DNA of 64,000 nt from Hymenolepis diminuta (GCA_900708905.1 CAADRB010000003.1:2657433-2721432), one strand, 5' to 3'; numbered from the stretch's first letter, positions 20,651 to 36,001 are shown. Program-made: numbers and translations. Notes: generated from the sequence alone by a model not told the origin.

Positions 20651-23600
20651 TCTACTCACTTCTTCGTCATGATTTGAATCTAACGTATGCCTTTGTTAAA
20701 GTTTGCCATTTTTTATAAAAGCTGAATGACGACATTGGTAATATACTAGAGTGGTTATTTAGAAGCACCATATTTCCCAAATAGGTGGTTTACCAATATG
20801 AGTAACCTTGATTTGTTTTCATAGTGTGATGTTTATAATAGAAATTCTCAGTACATGAATTTGACTCGCAAGAAAAAATTCTTTAGCTAAAATAATATTA
20901 CTTAATGTTAGTAAGGGAATTCGATTAGTATTGACAGCTTACAGAAAACTGACAAAACTTTGAATTCTTAAACACGAGGATATACGCACTATTAAAATTG
21001 ATATGAATCATTTACAGCATCTGCTTGTTAACTGCTTTACGTAGATAGCAGTCTAAAAATGAAGCATAGGGGTAAATCGTATACCTGGAATCCTGGCAAT
21101 AATAAGAGCATAGATAACAACTATAGGACTTCCAGCCCCACACCTACGTAATGAAGACCCAACATTAGCAAACAAAATCTCCCCTTACCTCTCAATCGAT
21201 AGAATTTCCCCATCTGGAGTTTTGTTTACTCAGCAAACATTGAAAATCTGCCTTTGAGGCAGGGCAATGAAAATTCACTGAAAAAGAGTCTGAAATCTCT
21301 GTAATCAGCAGCGAAATTGCTTTCTTATAAGGTGAAGATGGCCAGCGTGCAACTAGTCAAATGTCCCAAATGGCTAATCACCACTTTGCCACATATAAAT
21401 AGAGATAAAATCAGTCACGCTATTATAACTTCTTTTTGTCGTTTTGGAGTTTAAGCTCCCCTTACCACTTTTTTCTCTTTGGAGTTAAAGAGAACCAGGT
21501 TTTTCCCTGCAAAATCAGCGCATCAAGTCATTAGAAAACGCACACAGGCTTTTTATCCTCATAAAGATTGCATTGGCTAGCAGAGTTGAAGAGTAATTTT
21601 AAAATGCCCAGCGAAGAGAGGGATAAGGGAGAACATTCTGGTTGAATGAATCTCATTGGAATGCATTCTCTCTCCCCCCAATGTGGGTAATAACATTGTC
21701 TCATCTTTTTGATAAGCCTCCCCCTTCTCGACCGTGTAAACTGATCCCAACTATTTTTGACCGAAGGACATTGAGTCTGCTTGCCAGAAAACTTCTGAGC
21801 AGAGGATTACCAGTCCTAGGGAGATCTAAATTTTCGTACCGCCACTTTTAGATGTAAAGATTTGTAAGATAATGAAGAAATGGCAAAAAATAATTAATGA
21901 CTCATGGAATTTTAGAGATACTGATTTTTTCGGCGTTTACCTTGACAAGATCACCTCTAGTCAGTATCCTAAGCAAAATTGCGCATTTCTAGTTAATATT
22001 TCGCTTGTTGTCAGGTAGATACAAAATCACCTCGAAAATCAAAGCCAGTAGTTAGGCAGGAAGAATTAAAATATTTTCAAATAATGTCCATTGAGTAAGA
22101 TGTTGTATATTGAAAGTACTTTTTGAAGCTCGAAATAAAATGTAAGGTCGACAAATATTTTTAAGGGTTAAAAAAATCAAGAATTTCCTTGCCTACGTTA
22201 CTAAAATAAGCATATCATTACTGAAATTATATTTGTAAAGTTTAAAGGATGAAGCAGTATTATAAAGGAATAGCTACTTTCAGTCAATATTACATTGGAG
22301 TGTCAATAAGGTATTTTTTATGGAACATTCGTTCATCGGAGAAAATTTATTTTAACCCTTTTATATCTGCCGAAGCCTTTTCTGCCCTTTTGCTATTCTC
22401 ATTATATGCAAGCTGATAAAATACCCTAGCGAATTCTCTTCACGAAGTTACCAAATGCTAAAGCTAATTAAATACGGTCGATGTTTAATAAATAAACATA
22501 GGTGTTAATAATCGGAAAATATTTATTATTGTCTCTGAGATGGAGCTTTTCAACTTCAAGATTGTTTAGCGCGATAAGCATGAGGAAAAAACTGACTCAA
22601 GGAGGTAAATAAACCAACAATTTCAATCTAACCTATCTCTAATGCTCGTAATCCAGTTGTAATGACCAAATTCTTCATCCCTTGCCCCTATTCAAATCGA
22701 AAGAGAATAATAGTCACTATTGTTTATTCATTGTCGAGCACTGAGTCGCTGAGGAGAATATTGCAAAAACAAATTGTATCAATAACTCAAGTTTAAATTT
22801 GGTAGATCGACCTCTGTTTAACGGTGAGTCGAAACAGTGATGCATTTCATCAAAATAGGAGGAGAATCCAAGAGGATTTTAATTAGTAAGTAAAATAATT
22901 GTTGAATGCCCATCGGAGTTTCTACTAAATCCATTCGAGGAATTGGAGACAAAATTTTTAAATTTGGATCTCTGCCGATTACTTTTACATAAATTAAAGA
23001 AATTTCCAAAAGATTTTACTTCATTTTAAATTATATATTTATACATATTCCATTCGATTCAAAATTAATTGGTGAATGGTTGTATTAAAAATACAACCTT
23101 TCAAAATTAAGATGCTGAAGGAATGGAAGGAAATAAATAAAGACTTAATTCATAAAAAGTCCTAATGGTGCTCATTTATTTCTTATAGTTCATTTCGGTT
23201 TTAAATTAGTGCTCAAGAGGATAAAGAGTCAACTGCATTTCCAAGATCGAGGATTTCAAAATGATTTGCAGTTTTCTTAACATATACTTCACAAATCTAT
23301 TGTAATCGTTTGAGTAACAGTAGAAGGCCAACATCTTAAACAGCATCTCAAGTTCAATAATTAGAAATTAATACCATTCCCGTCTTTATTACTGCAGAGA
23401 ATATCGTTAGCATAAACGAAGATTAGAATATATTTGTTGAATTTAACATAAAATACAACCGATCAATTGTTTTCAACTTTGGAAAACATTCAAACCATAA
23501 CAAACTTCAAATTTCTCAAATGTTTTCTCGGAGAATTGACATTACACCGCCCAGTAGTCAAAGAACCACTTGCTCCTTTGAAGATGTGTAAAGCTGATTT

Positions 23601-26600
23601 AAAAGAAAAACAATTTCCTGTTGGAAGTTCTGCTTGTGAATGTTGACAAGTAGATGAGTGTATGACTCAGAAAGCTTTGCTCACGGCGAGGCGGTTTGTT
23701 TTTAATTTCCTCTGAAGCAACTTGGTTGAGAGTTCTTTCCTTGTAGATGCTGACTCTTCATGTTTCCAAATATTTTACAATTGTCTTTCCTAGAAGATAT
23801 ATCAACGATTCACGAATGTGGTTAATGCGTTGGAATACATAGTCAAATGGAAGTTAGCGAAGCCACTTGCTTTAGAGAGGAGACGGTTTTGCTAGACAAA
23901 TAAGGAGACTAATGTTTGAGTAAGAATTGGCAAAGCCTATTTTAGTGTCTAAGTTTGAAATGGCTTGAAATTTTAAATAAGATTACTGGAATTCAAATGA
24001 AATGAATTATTAGAAATTAACCATTACCGTCTGCTAATATGAAGCCCTGTTTTAAAGTGGCCAAACATTTTTGATAACAAGTATTTGAAAGTTAATCATC
24101 TTAATTTCATTGATCATATTGGTTTTAAGAATGCTTGCAGAGTAATAGCACCGTCAGTTAGTTCATAAAAACCATAAATGATCTCAGGTACAACTGAAAA
24201 TCGTGTTTTCACTTGTCTGACTGGGGTACCTCTACTCTGGTTTTACGTGAATAGGGGGAGCGAGTGAACTATCCTGAAGAATATATTTTCTGCATTTCCA
24301 TCAAAGTTTGTTTGAATGATATGCTCCATGTCATAATTTCTGGCTATACTAAAGTGGGACTTTAAGTTTTCCCAATTCCCGCACAATTTACTCGACAAGT
24401 GCATTTTGCCTGAGCTCGATTACCGCTTTTAACCTGAAACCAGCGCTTGCGCCCTTCCCTCTCACTTACTGGTTCATTTTCAACAGGCCACATATTTCAT
24501 AGTGACAAAACAAATTCCCTACTCTAATATTAATTTCTTCTTATCACTTGATATTAATATATTCATTTGCACATTCTTTTAAATAAATCCTCTCATCACG
24601 ACCTTACTTTCTTTAATGATTTAGTGTGGCTCTAACAGAGTGTTTTTGCTAGGTCCGAATGTCCAACTCAGCAATCTTCTTAACCTAAATTCTCCATCAT
24701 TACCCATAAATATTTGATTTAAATTTCAGTTAAATGAGTGATTTTGCTATAGCGTCCCAAAATTCCTCATAACTTATTTTTGAAAACGATAATCTCTGTT
24801 GAAATTAATTAGATGTATATGAAAAGCAGATGTAGCAGTTGAAGAGGAGCATGAAGATTTTTTTGCCATGGTAAGTTTCCTATTACTTTCCAAATAAAAA
24901 CTAATCCCAACCGGGAAAAAGTATAAATACCATATCGGAAGGGCATAAAAAGTTGAGTTAACAATCGGTTATAGAGAGAACGAACAACCGCCTAAAGTCT
25001 TCTGATCACCAAATTGCTCCGAGTCTACACCCACAAAAACGAAGCCTACTCATCAAATAGACAGTCAAGGTAGAAAAATTAACGACTTCAACAGTTTGCA
25101 CAGGTATCAAATATGCCGCCTGACGCAAGGGCACTCTCATCTACAGTTGATACCACTGGAAATTTTCGTAGTTATGACTGTGAGGATCATGAAGGGTACT
25201 AATTTTCCTATTTTGGGAGGGTTGATTACTAGGTGACCGCTTGCAACGATTTTGCGTGTTGTGTGTGTCTATCAACTTTATGACCAACTTGCGTGTATCT
25301 CTCCCATCCAATGCGACAGAGTAATTTCAACTCTCCAAATTTATCCCCTGTATATTATATCTCTGCACGCCTGCATATATATGTACACTGATATGGATTA
25401 GAGTACAGAATATTGCCTATTAGATAGTGCCAAATGTTCTGTCTTTGGATAGAAAGCATTACCACGACCGTTATTTAGTGCAACTTTACACATTTGACTT
25501 TAAAGCATATAATGAATAGCTCCCGTTTTAAAATATGGAGAATTTTAAGACAGTGTTACACTTTTAGCAACTCGAGCAGTATGGAGATCAGTATCGTCAA
25601 GACCGAAATCTTCCGAATATTTTCTAATTGTTATTTATTTTTATGTCCACTTTGTTGAATTATTTATTTTGAGGATGATGATAGAATTCAGATTATTAGC
25701 ATCTTTGTGATTATAAATATCTATAATACATATACATATATATATTTAGAGTAATTATATATGAGTTTATTTTTCCTAAAAAATGAAAACGGTCAAATTT
25801 TTCATTAGACGCACGACAAATACGCAAAAATTTCAGTTATTAAGCGTCTAATCTAATTTGATATTCTGCCTTTTCAATCACAGGAGGTGGTGCGATTTTT
25901 ACTGTTTATGTAACATATGTTGCGACTTCTGATTTTCTCAGCCTGGTTCAGACTCGCATTAAGAGTGATTAGCTGCAGCAACAGGGTGAACGGTGCGATT
26001 TATCCCTTCTTAGTATCACTTGCATAATTATAAGAAATACGTCTAGTCTTTAAATTAACTGTCTACTTGGATGGAGCTAATGTGCCACACTCAAAGTAAA
26101 AAATTTACGCCCTTCAGAAGGACTGAGAACTGAAACATTCCACTTGCTAAATGATTTCAAAATTAAGCCCCTTTATAAGGATGAAAAACACAGTCTTGCA
26201 AACTGCTCTTCTCCAAAATAAACCCGACCTTTAGCTTTCCTAAGAAATTGCACTAGCAACAAATGCAATTCGACGAATCCACCATACTAAACGACCAAAT
26301 AGAACTGTTAAAACATGACGCACATTCATATTGATAGGTCGGTTTATTTTTACACGTAGCAATCAAATCATTCAAACAAATTCGTCCGAATAAAAGACGA
26401 GTAAAAGAAGTGGGTATTAAAGGGTAAAGTAATGAATTATACATATATGTGTAGCATGTGTAGCATACGGAAATTTGAAATTTAATAAAATGAGTATATA
26501 AATTTTTTTACGGCAGAGTTAAGTAAATTATCTTAAATACGTTTTAAAATTCGGATGAAGGTAACGTACGTTAATTTTAATAACAGTCGCTTCTCTTTAT

Positions 26601-29215
26601 TTCAACGCGGTAAGTCAATGGAAAGTGATATTTTTTCCGGTCAGAAATCATATTTCATTGTGATTGATTACAGTTAGCATTCTATTTAAAGTTTATGAGG
26701 AAACTAAATTTGTTAAATGTGAATTTTTAAGGATTAAAGTTAGGATTTAACTTAAGAAGCAACAGCCTCTTTAAGTCTTAGCCAGACTGAGAAGAAGCGA
26801 GTGTTTTCTATTAAATTCGTTGTTTTATGAATGGAGTGATCTTGCATTTATTGTCTGATCATTTCCTCGTTTTTATCCAAAATTCTCACGCGACGGTTAT
26901 TTCGATTTTAAATTTTCTCGCATGCAGAATTTTCACACTCTTGTGATTCACTTTCTATGAACATCATGAAGGATGCCGAATAAGAAGAAAAGAGAAAGGA
27001 AAGTATGGTGTCGTATATGAAGGAAAGAAGGGAATTAGAAGTGTGAAATTGCACATTATTAATAAGATGAAGTTAGTGAGAGAGGGTTATTCTAGGAGTT
27101 TATCAAGCGCAGTCGAATCGACTTTCATATGCTATGATAATCTAGCATTACTTTTAATTAGGCTCTCTATATTAGTAATTTTGAGTGCTTTCCTGCCACT
27201 GTCTAGATTGTTAAAAATGTTAGGAAAATAGCGATAAAAGAGAGTAAATTTATGCCTTAAAAATAAACCCATGCAGACCATTCTCTCATTCAGAAGATAT
27301 TGAATAACGAAGTCTCAGTAACAAAGAGCCGAAATTTATTTACATTCAGCTAGGTTTAAACCTCTTTCCATTAGCAAGGAGATGGAAATATTTGAACGCT
27401 TGAAGTTATAGAATTGTTGCTTTCAATATGCACGCTTTACTACAATATGTTTTTGATTAAGCAAACAACTTTTTAAGAAGTCAATAAAATTTATGAACTG
27501 TTAGTAGAATGACATGTTCATTGAAATACAGTTTTCAATTTTGTCCAGCATAAAAGGTATAAATTATCATTCCTTATTAGATAAGTGAAAGTGAGTTGTT
27601 AATATAACGCATTGTTACCGCCTATTGCAACGCAAAAAAAGATTTTTCAAGATTTTATCAGGAAAAGCATCTGACTAGGAGAGACAAAAATCGAGTCCAA
27701 TGAGGCATGTAATTTGCAGGAGGTCAAGGAAAGTTAGTTTTAAAGTCAGAGGATCATAAGTCATTTCTTAGTTGAAATCTAGAGGTATCGGATTTTTATA
27801 TTTTCAAAGGATGTACCATTCACCTTGAAGTGTCTCAGTGTTCCAATTAATGCTTTGTCTCCCAAACTCATGAGAGATTACGTCTATGATGATCAGAGTT
27901 TGTTAACTGGCTGATGGTTGGTCATGCCACCTTGATTTATTTGTTTTGTCTTCCAACCAAAAATAAGTGAATGAAATTAATGAAATATTATATAATATCT
28001 GAGACCCGCATTTTGACCAAGTAGTTCTAATCCAAATGGATTTTTGGAATAATAGTTCACTATTATATATTTCTACCATTTGAAATTTCTACTTTTATTT
28101 CATTCGATATTCGAGAACAGTAATTCCTAGCCACTATAAAAGGATTCATAGGATCTTTAACATAGAAAGGAGGTGAATCATGTTGCTTTCAATCCTACTC
28201 GACGCCGATAGAAAATGGGAACAAAAATTGTATACGAAGTTGCTTTGAGGACTTCGATCATCACGCTATTTCAATCAGCAAATTAGCGATTTCAAAAAAA
28301 TTGGTTCTTCACTTTTGTGAGGGAAATGATTTAACGGGGATTGATTCTAGTGTGCAGATCAAGTGGTTCATCGGTGATCAAAATAATTAATAGAAATTTA
28401 GACTAACTTTACATTTAGGGACTAAATTAAACCAAGTTTCATCACCTAATAAAGTTCAATTCATTAAAAATATTCAAGTAGGATTTAATTTCAACTTTAA
28501 TAAAGGAAACAAATCACCGTTTGGTGCCTTCCGGATTTATTTAGATGGGACTAGCGTATTTGCTCAACAAATTCATATGCTAACTAGCAGAGTAAAGGAA
28601 ACTACTTTTTTCACTTCTTATCTCAGATTTTGAAAAAAGTGGTGAAAGGAATTTTCATATAAAATATTTTTAGTCTAAATACATATTCAAGAATTTTAAC
28701 AGTTGAAATCTCTAGGTAAAGAAAATATTTGAAAAAAAATTCCAATATTCCACTATTGATTTACCTTTACTTAGAACTTAGAGCTGACACAAAGTAATAA
28801 GAAATAACATATCATTAAAAATTGATGTGCATAAAACTTAGAAAACTCTGCTGAAATGTACTAACGTCTCACTTTGTAACACATAAATTGCGATTGGGTT
28901 CAATTTTGCCGGTACAGATACCAGCAGCTCATCGAATTTGAGGGAAAAAAAGTTATAAAAATCGATACCGAGAAGGGTCAATATTAAGCCTACAAAAATA
29001 CAGCTGAAAATGATATCATATTTGCAATCTTTTGATATTCAATGATGATTTTGTGAAACTTTAAACTTAGCTTGATTTATTAACTTCATGTCAGATGCTA
29101 AATATCATCTGCTTCCAAGCCGTTGTAGATAAATTATACAATCGATGAATAAGCATTAACTATCATGAATAGCGATGAATGATGAAACTTATATTTTCGA
29201 ATGTGAACCAACCGT
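20651..29215. other. A+T-rich intergenic DNA with one short hairpin
   Basis: Nothing convincing was found except the perfect hairpin at 23078-23098 and a weak SINE-like segment near 25.2-25.3 kb (AGGTGACCGCTTGCAACG). Short open frames at 21642-21851, 22818-23009, 26253-26444 and 27043-27231 lack recognisable content. Confidence 0.5.
23078..23098. repeat. Perfect 9-bp inverted repeat with a 3-nt loop
   Basis: The arms GGTTGTATT and AATACAACC flank AAA. It is too short to assign a role, and isolated palindromes of this size are expected occasionally in A+T-rich DNA. Confidence 0.6.
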
Positions 29216-29219
29216 TAAC

Positions 29220-29380
29220 TAGAGCGCAATTCAAATCCGAAAAGCGTAGAAAGCAAGGCTCTTCAATATCCTGATTTTACTTCTCTCTTCCCCTCCTTTA
29301 TCTTTTATTGAACTTACTATAATTTGATTTCAGCTGCTTTCTCATAAATAAAAATTTTTTAACTTTTTTTGCTTTTTATG
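29220..29380 (+). repeat. 3' part of an A+T-rich interspersed repeat copy
   Basis: TTTGATTTCAGCTGCTTTCT with flanking AGGCTCTTCAATATCCTGAT follows the 3' half of the family; compare TTTGATTTCAGTTGCTTTCC near 40.9 kb. Confidence 0.5.
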
Positions 29381-30980
29381 AGTTATGATACAATTTTTAC
29401 GTTATTTAATCTCGCTAAATTTGAAACATGCTTGAAAATGAGGAATGAGGCAGTGGATAAGACAGATTCAAAAGTAAACATCGGAAGATTCAAAATAGAT
29501 TGCTCTACTTTCTTTAAGCGTAAATTATGGAAACCAGATTATTACATTTTTAACAAACAAAGTGGCAGGAAAAGGCCATTTTTTGATGGTGGACTTGTTA
29601 ATTTACTAATTAAAAAACGATGATCGTGTTATCATCATAATTCTCATCTAAGGTTGCATGCCGATTTCATTCAGTTTTCTATCTTATTCATGTCATTTTG
29701 TACTGGCTCTAAATGCTTTATCGATTAATCGGTTACCTACTATATCCGTTCTGAAATTCACCGTCTCAAGTTTGGAACCTGCTCTGTGTTCTTTCCAATT
29801 TGGCAACTCCTTCCTATTTTGTAATATTGGAGTTTATAAAGTCGAAGAAGGCAATATACTAATAAGCTTTTGATTTCATTCATCGGTAAGCCTGCCAAAT
29901 TGCAATAACAATACAATATCATAATTCACATTTAAATCCGGAATATTCAAATCCCTTAATATCAATATAAGAGACCTTCCTTATTACTTTGGAAACCAGG
30001 TGAAATTTTGAAGCCTTCAAACCACGTAGGGTATTGAAGCTTACCTAAGCTGTAAAGTATTGAAAAGTATTCAGTTGATGGAATGTATTGTTCCTAATAT
30101 CTCTGCTAATACACTGAATATTATATCAAAGTTAACAATATTGAGATACTAAAATAAGTCATAAATAACTATCCGAAATCAATATATTACTCCATCTTAT
30201 AATTCTGGCTTCCAGATTTTAATTTTGTTTTCTGACAGTGAAAGATCAAAGTTAACGCACCTAGTTACAGAGTACTCTATAAAAAGTATTGCGAAATTAT
30301 TTGTAGATAATAATCTTTGGACTTTTAAGAAAAGATGATAAATTATTGTAGGGTTGAAGAAACTCGAAAAATTAGATTAAAGTTTTGGCTTTGCAATTAA
30401 ATAACTTTTACTTATAATAAATACCAGTTCTATTTATTTTCAAATTTTAAATTAGTTCACTTATTATTTATTGATTTAAAAAATTTAATTACAGAGGTGT
30501 ATTAATGATACAATATTTTACGTCAATCACTTTTAATGACTTTGCAGTTTAGTTAGCAAAACTGGACATGAAATAAAAGGAAAAAACATAAAATACCGTG
30601 TAATTTGTTTAGATTCCCCTCATAATTTAATTACATCAGAGTGTGGTATTTCGGGACATTTAATCATGCCTCCTATCAATGGTTGGTAGGTCAATTTACA
30701 GATGTTATTTACTCAACTAGAATAATTCAGACAGTGAGGTAAATCAATCCCGCACCCTAAATGTTATATAAATGTCACTTAGCGGAAATAAATTGAAACG
30801 CCCTCTTAATTTTGACTAATTGATGAAATCTCGTCTGAGCTGGATAGCAACTAGATAATATTTTTAATCCGGAAGTTTAAATGGGACTTCGTTATAGTGA
30901 TTAATACTGCTAGATAATAGGCGAAACTTTGAGTTAATTTAACCATCTGTAAGCCCAATATACGTTTTGCCGAAGTAAAT
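29381..30980. other. A+T-rich DNA, nothing identified
   Basis: Open frames at 29369-29623 and 29658-29873 begin at or near the edge of a repeat copy and have no recognisable protein features. Nothing else stands out. Confidence 0.45.
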
Positions 30981-30984
30981 ATTA

Positions 30985-31350
30985 ATTATTTTAGTAACTC
31001 AGTTATCTAAGCTCCGCGATGTTAAGATAATTTAATCTGATTATGATCATGTAAGATCGCCCCGCTTTCTTAAATGCTGGAAGAAAATAGACTAGCTGGT
31101 CAGCAGACACTGGATATCATGACAAAATTTTGCTCAGCAATCAGGTAGACCAATTACGGAATTTGAATTTCGAGACTAGAAATACCCTTTGAATAATTTG
31201 TACTACCCGATTACAAAATCAAATGAAGTGAGAATTTTGATACCTTGAATATACTTTCAGCAACTTTCCGATTCCCTCTCATTTATTACCTATTGAGCCT
31301 ACTGCTGACCGATCTTATTTGCTTTCCCAAAATAAATGGAGTTTTAAAGT
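30985..31350 (+). repeat. A+T-rich interspersed repeat, near full-length copy
   Basis: The 5' part GATCATGTAAGATC matches the 61.0-kb copy (ATATCATGTAAGATCATTTT). The middle AAAATCAAATGAAGTGAGAA and TTTTGATACCTTGAATAT matches the family core. Confidence 0.65.
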
Positions 31351-34300
31351 TTGTCGGCTTTCTGTGAGTTGTAATAATATGATATAGATTTCTGAAATAA
31401 AAACAGATTGTTTTCTTAGTAGTGGAATAAATATTTTTAGTTAAACGAAAATTATCTCCCTTACATCGAAACACTTTTTTACTATATAAATATTCCATTC
31501 TGTTTGATTCAAAGGATATCTTATAAATCAATTATTTACCAAAGAATGATTCTCCTAATATGCTCCTAACAAGCTAAATAGAAAGCTGTTTTTAAATATC
31601 ATATTTACGAGATAAAAAATGAAGTTAATTTAAGTACAAATACAATAAAGATGCCACCTATATTTAGTACAAGACTTATCAGGCTATCTTCTTTCCAAGT
31701 TTCTACGAAATTCCCCACCAGAAGATAGGAAAAATACATGTACTGGGAAAAAACGGGAAAGATGCCCATTTATGTGCAGAAGTCCAGTATGTTAAAGTAA
31801 GGAAGGAAGGACAAATTGATTAACTGTTTGAGGGAAGAAGAATGAGTTGCAGAACAAAATGAAGTTCAGTATGGGAAAATTTGAAAGTTGGAATAGACTG
31901 GTGAACTACTTGAAGATATAATTGAATTCTGGCGTCCTGCATGATCACTACTTGTTTCGTGAAGCCACAATTACTAAATAGGATATAAACAAACGACATT
32001 CTAACATCCTCTGATAGGTTTATTTATATTTACTGGGAATAAATAAATCTTTTTATATTAACTCATCTTGAACTTCTACGTGAATATCTCAAGTGTTAAA
32101 AATATCAACTTATCTTATACGGCAAAATATTTTCTGAAAAAAAGAAAAAATTACCAAGGCGAGTCCCATAGGAGACGGCAAACGGTATTTAAAAAAAAGT
32201 TAGGAGCATTTAATCTCATTTTATTCTAAATTTGTTAAATCAAAACTTTAACTCTAACCATAAATGAAATGATAAATTACTATTTTGTCGATTCGAGTTC
32301 CACTCAGGTAATAGGAGTTTTCATCCAATTGGTGAAATTTAAGCATCATATCCTTATCATCAGTAAGTTTCTTTGGTAGAACTCAACTTTCCCCTCTACG
32401 AATCACATTAACTCTCTCTTCTTCGAAATCTCTCTGGTTGTTTTCTTTAAATGAGAATATTATAAATTTTTATTCAAACATAGTTTCTATTAATTGTAAT
32501 TAAATTTAATTTAGAAGGGCGAACAAAATTAATAACATTAATTTTAATTCTAAATAGTGCTTAATTACAAGAATGTAAAACTGTCAAAATTTAAGTAATT
32601 GCATTACTGAATGCCAACGCTTTAACTGATTTAGTGGCTTCTTGTTCCGTTCTGCCTAAGAACTTTCCTTATTCTAAATTTCCCCTGCAATTTAAATGAA
32701 CCAAATCTTGTGTGGCCAAGGAAATTAATGCTTTAGAAATGATGGTGAAATTATACACAAATGTATGGAGTATTATTTAAAGTCAGATATATAATCCTTC
32801 TCTATTGATGAGGTTGGTGTTGTTTCCAAAGATGGAGGAAAGAAAATTTTCATTTTCTACCACAGAAAGCATCTAAATGCAAAGAATTGAACAATTGTGT
32901 TCATAATAATGAAATAAAATGAGGAAAAGTAAATGTTTTATCTCTAAAAAAATTTTTCCTTAGCAGAAATTGGGATTATTTCGGCTGTATCTTTAGTATC
33001 TGAGCACATTGACTCATAATCCTGATCAATCAGCAAACAAAGAACGCGGAATCTACCAATGATCCTATCGTTCCACGTCTCATCTGTTTTTTACAACTCG
33101 GGTTGTTAATGTTCAGTACTGACGTCTTCCTTCTTCCTCCCAATTCCTATTCCCATTACTTTCCCCTCTCCTCTCTCATTCATTGCAGTTCAATAAACAT
33201 GTGGTCCTACTTAATTCTTAGGCTTCCCACTCGGAAAGGGCTATTATATCGTAGTGGTCTTATAAAGATCATTTTCCAAAGAGGGGATATCTAGTCTAAT
33301 TCGTTTGTGCTTCCAAAGCAGTGGTGGATTTTATTACAGAAAATTTCATAATGGTACGCAGTCACTCAGTAATTTAAAGGAGCCTAGAATGTTCTCAATT
33401 GTTCTCCTCCAGACCAAATTGCTTTTGGTGCCATTAGTTGTTAAGCAATACCATTGCTTTGCTGAACACAGGCATTTTCAAGAATTTTCGTGAAATTTGA
33501 AACAAATCTTGAACATTTCCTTCTTTAAATTTACAAAGGCATTCTATTTCAATTTGCTTTGAAATTATAGTAATTCTTAGGAGCAAAGTAATTGTTATCA
33601 TTTTTTATAAATTGAAAACATTCAAGCGTAAGACAGACAAGTGTAGCGTAAAGCGTTATCACTTTTTCACGGCGTGGTGACATAATTTTCCAAAGTTAAA
33701 ATAGTAGTGTCTAATTCCAAGGCTTCTGATGGAAAGGTCATGACCTTAGTGTTTATAGTTCAGGTCGTTCATGCTATATTCATACGCCCCTTCTCTGATG
33801 ATATATTATCTAAATTACATTTAATTCAACATAGTTCACTAAATATGGTTAAACCATTTGCTTCGTAATAATAAGGTCACCCCAAATTATCCAATACGTT
33901 TAAAGTGTGAACACATTATTTCAGGTATCCTCAAATTTTAGGCTGGCATATCAATATTTCAAAATTAATTATAAAAAACTTCTCTTCCAACAGAATGCTT
34001 ATAGAGATAGAGACCCACACAAAATACTACAGTAGAAGGAATGATCTCTTTAGAGTATTTTTAAAGCCCATTTTTGGGGATCTCTATGAGTTTTGTAGAA
34101 AAATGGTTGGCCGCACAAATGTACTTCGTTAAAGAATAGAAAAAATATAAGTGATACTGATCAGAGAAGTAAATCTATTTCAGTGGGAAAAATATATTCA
34201 CCTCTGAATAAGGAATAATCAGAGCTAAAAATATTCAATCAGTACCACCATGACGTTTTCAATCTGAGTTGAGTAATTAACAGGACAAAGAATACAAATT

Positions 34301-34980
34301 CTGGAAAATAAATTCTTCTCTCTTCTCAATATGAAACCTTTCAGACACGCGTCTGACTGTCGGAATGGCATAAATAAACGAGAAATTATTATTACGCTTC
34401 TCTGAGATTTAATTTGAAGATAGTGAGATGTTCTTTGCAATATATATAATGAAATACACTGCCATAATTCAAATGAAGCACCAGAGTCTCTCTGATAACT
34501 TATAAGTTACCTATTTCGGTGAGGATAGTAGTGTATTAATTAAATAGAAATCGGAAGACATTATTTTTGTCCAAACATTAATAAAATGTTTGCATGAAAA
34601 ATAGCAGAAATATCATTATGTCTTGAATCACAACGGATTCAAACCTGGGAGGATATTGAATTGAATATTGAAGTTGGCGATGTATTGAAAAGAACAGTTA
34701 AAATAAGGAACAACTGAGAGTCAAAATTAGACAAAAATATGTCCATGATTTTTCCGTGTTTGTTTCAGTGAAAAAATATAATGTGTCGTTTTATTACTGA
34801 GAGCTAACTAACCGTGAATTGAAGAAATACAGACAGTTGAAGCAAAATGCGAGTCAAAAAAATGTCATGACTGAATATTTCGATTTCATTTGCGTAGTTA
34901 CAATTTATTGCACATAAAAATCAAAACTTGAGAAAGATTCTATTAGATTTTTGTTAATTCAGTAGCTCCAACGCATAATA
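31351..34980. other. A+T-rich DNA, nothing identified
   Basis: Open frames at 31286-31531, 33103-33294, 33305-33493 and 34225-34440 have no recognisable content and no good flanking splice pairs. No RNA gene was seen. Confidence 0.45.
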
Positions 34981-34984
34981 AGGA

Positions 34985-35180
34985 GCATGTGTCATGAAAG
35001 AGTAACATCCTCACGCTTCCGCTGATGAGAAACCCGGATTTTGTTAGTCTGTTTATAAATCAGACCTAACCTCTGATGTTGGCCATTCCGCTCACTAGGT
35101 GCGCACCCGCAGGCGTCGAACAAGTGACGTCTGTTACTTTAGACGAACATGTTAATCAGTGCGTGATCAGATATTATCCA
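34985..35180 (-). repeat. tRNA-like SINE copy
   Basis: The minus strand reads GCACTGATTAACATGTTCGT, then GACGTCACTTGTTCGACGCC, giving A-box-like then B-box-like segments, as in the 10.1-kb copy. The other end, CTGATGAGAAACCCGG, matches the GAGAAACTC block of the 4.3-4.9 kb cluster. Confidence 0.55.
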
Positions 35181-36001
35181 ACAGTAACTATTATTATTTC
35201 TGAAAGCAAAAGACACATTTTCATTGGGTTTCATTGGTTTTCTGCTCTCTCAAGTTTCAATTCCATAAAATTTACTTCAGTCTATTGTAGTAAAATCAGG
35301 ATTGAATGAATTCATGGATTTTCTGAAAAGACAAACCCTGGGAAAGCAAATCTAAATTGTGAGATTGTGTTATCATATCAACGAACTTTAAATGGTAGAA
35401 GCATATTAAATCCCACTTGTTTTTTTCGAATTTCTCACCCTTCTTTGTAAGAAGGGATAGATGGTTTAACCGAAAACAGTATTTATACACGAAGAAACCG
35501 ACAGTTGTAGACTGCGGTTACAGAAAGTTAAAAAATATAAAAAAATAAACAGTACAGATAGTAATTATTATTGAAATGATGAAAATAAATGAAACAATTC
35601 GCCGACTTGGCTAAAAATGCTATGACACACTTTCCATGCTTACACAGAAGAAGGTACAAAAAGTTCTGTGATTCATCTATTGCTAAAAAAATTTATAATG
35701 GAGCCACTCAACCACTTGGAAAACCGGATAAAAATAGCAGAAAACCAAATGAGAAAGCGTAGTGTTCTTAATTTGTTTAATTCATTGATAGTATGTGAGA
35801 AATCCTCAAATAGGCATAGAATGAAGAATGGAGCAGCTGTTTGAGAATAAAGAATTGATTTGTAAATGTGCAGAAAGACCAATAAGACCAGAAATAACAT
35901 ATTATGAAATTATCCAAATATAAATAATCTTAAAATGAATTTTCCCTAAAATTAAAGTGGACAAAATTTTAGTAATTCAAACTTTAAGACATTGATCCAA
36001 C

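Noticed and set aside
35024..35040. CTGATGAGAAAC resembling a hammerhead ribozyme core
   Set aside because: Stem II is missing, and the same words appear as CTTATGAGAAACTC in other SINE copies, so this is repeat sequence.
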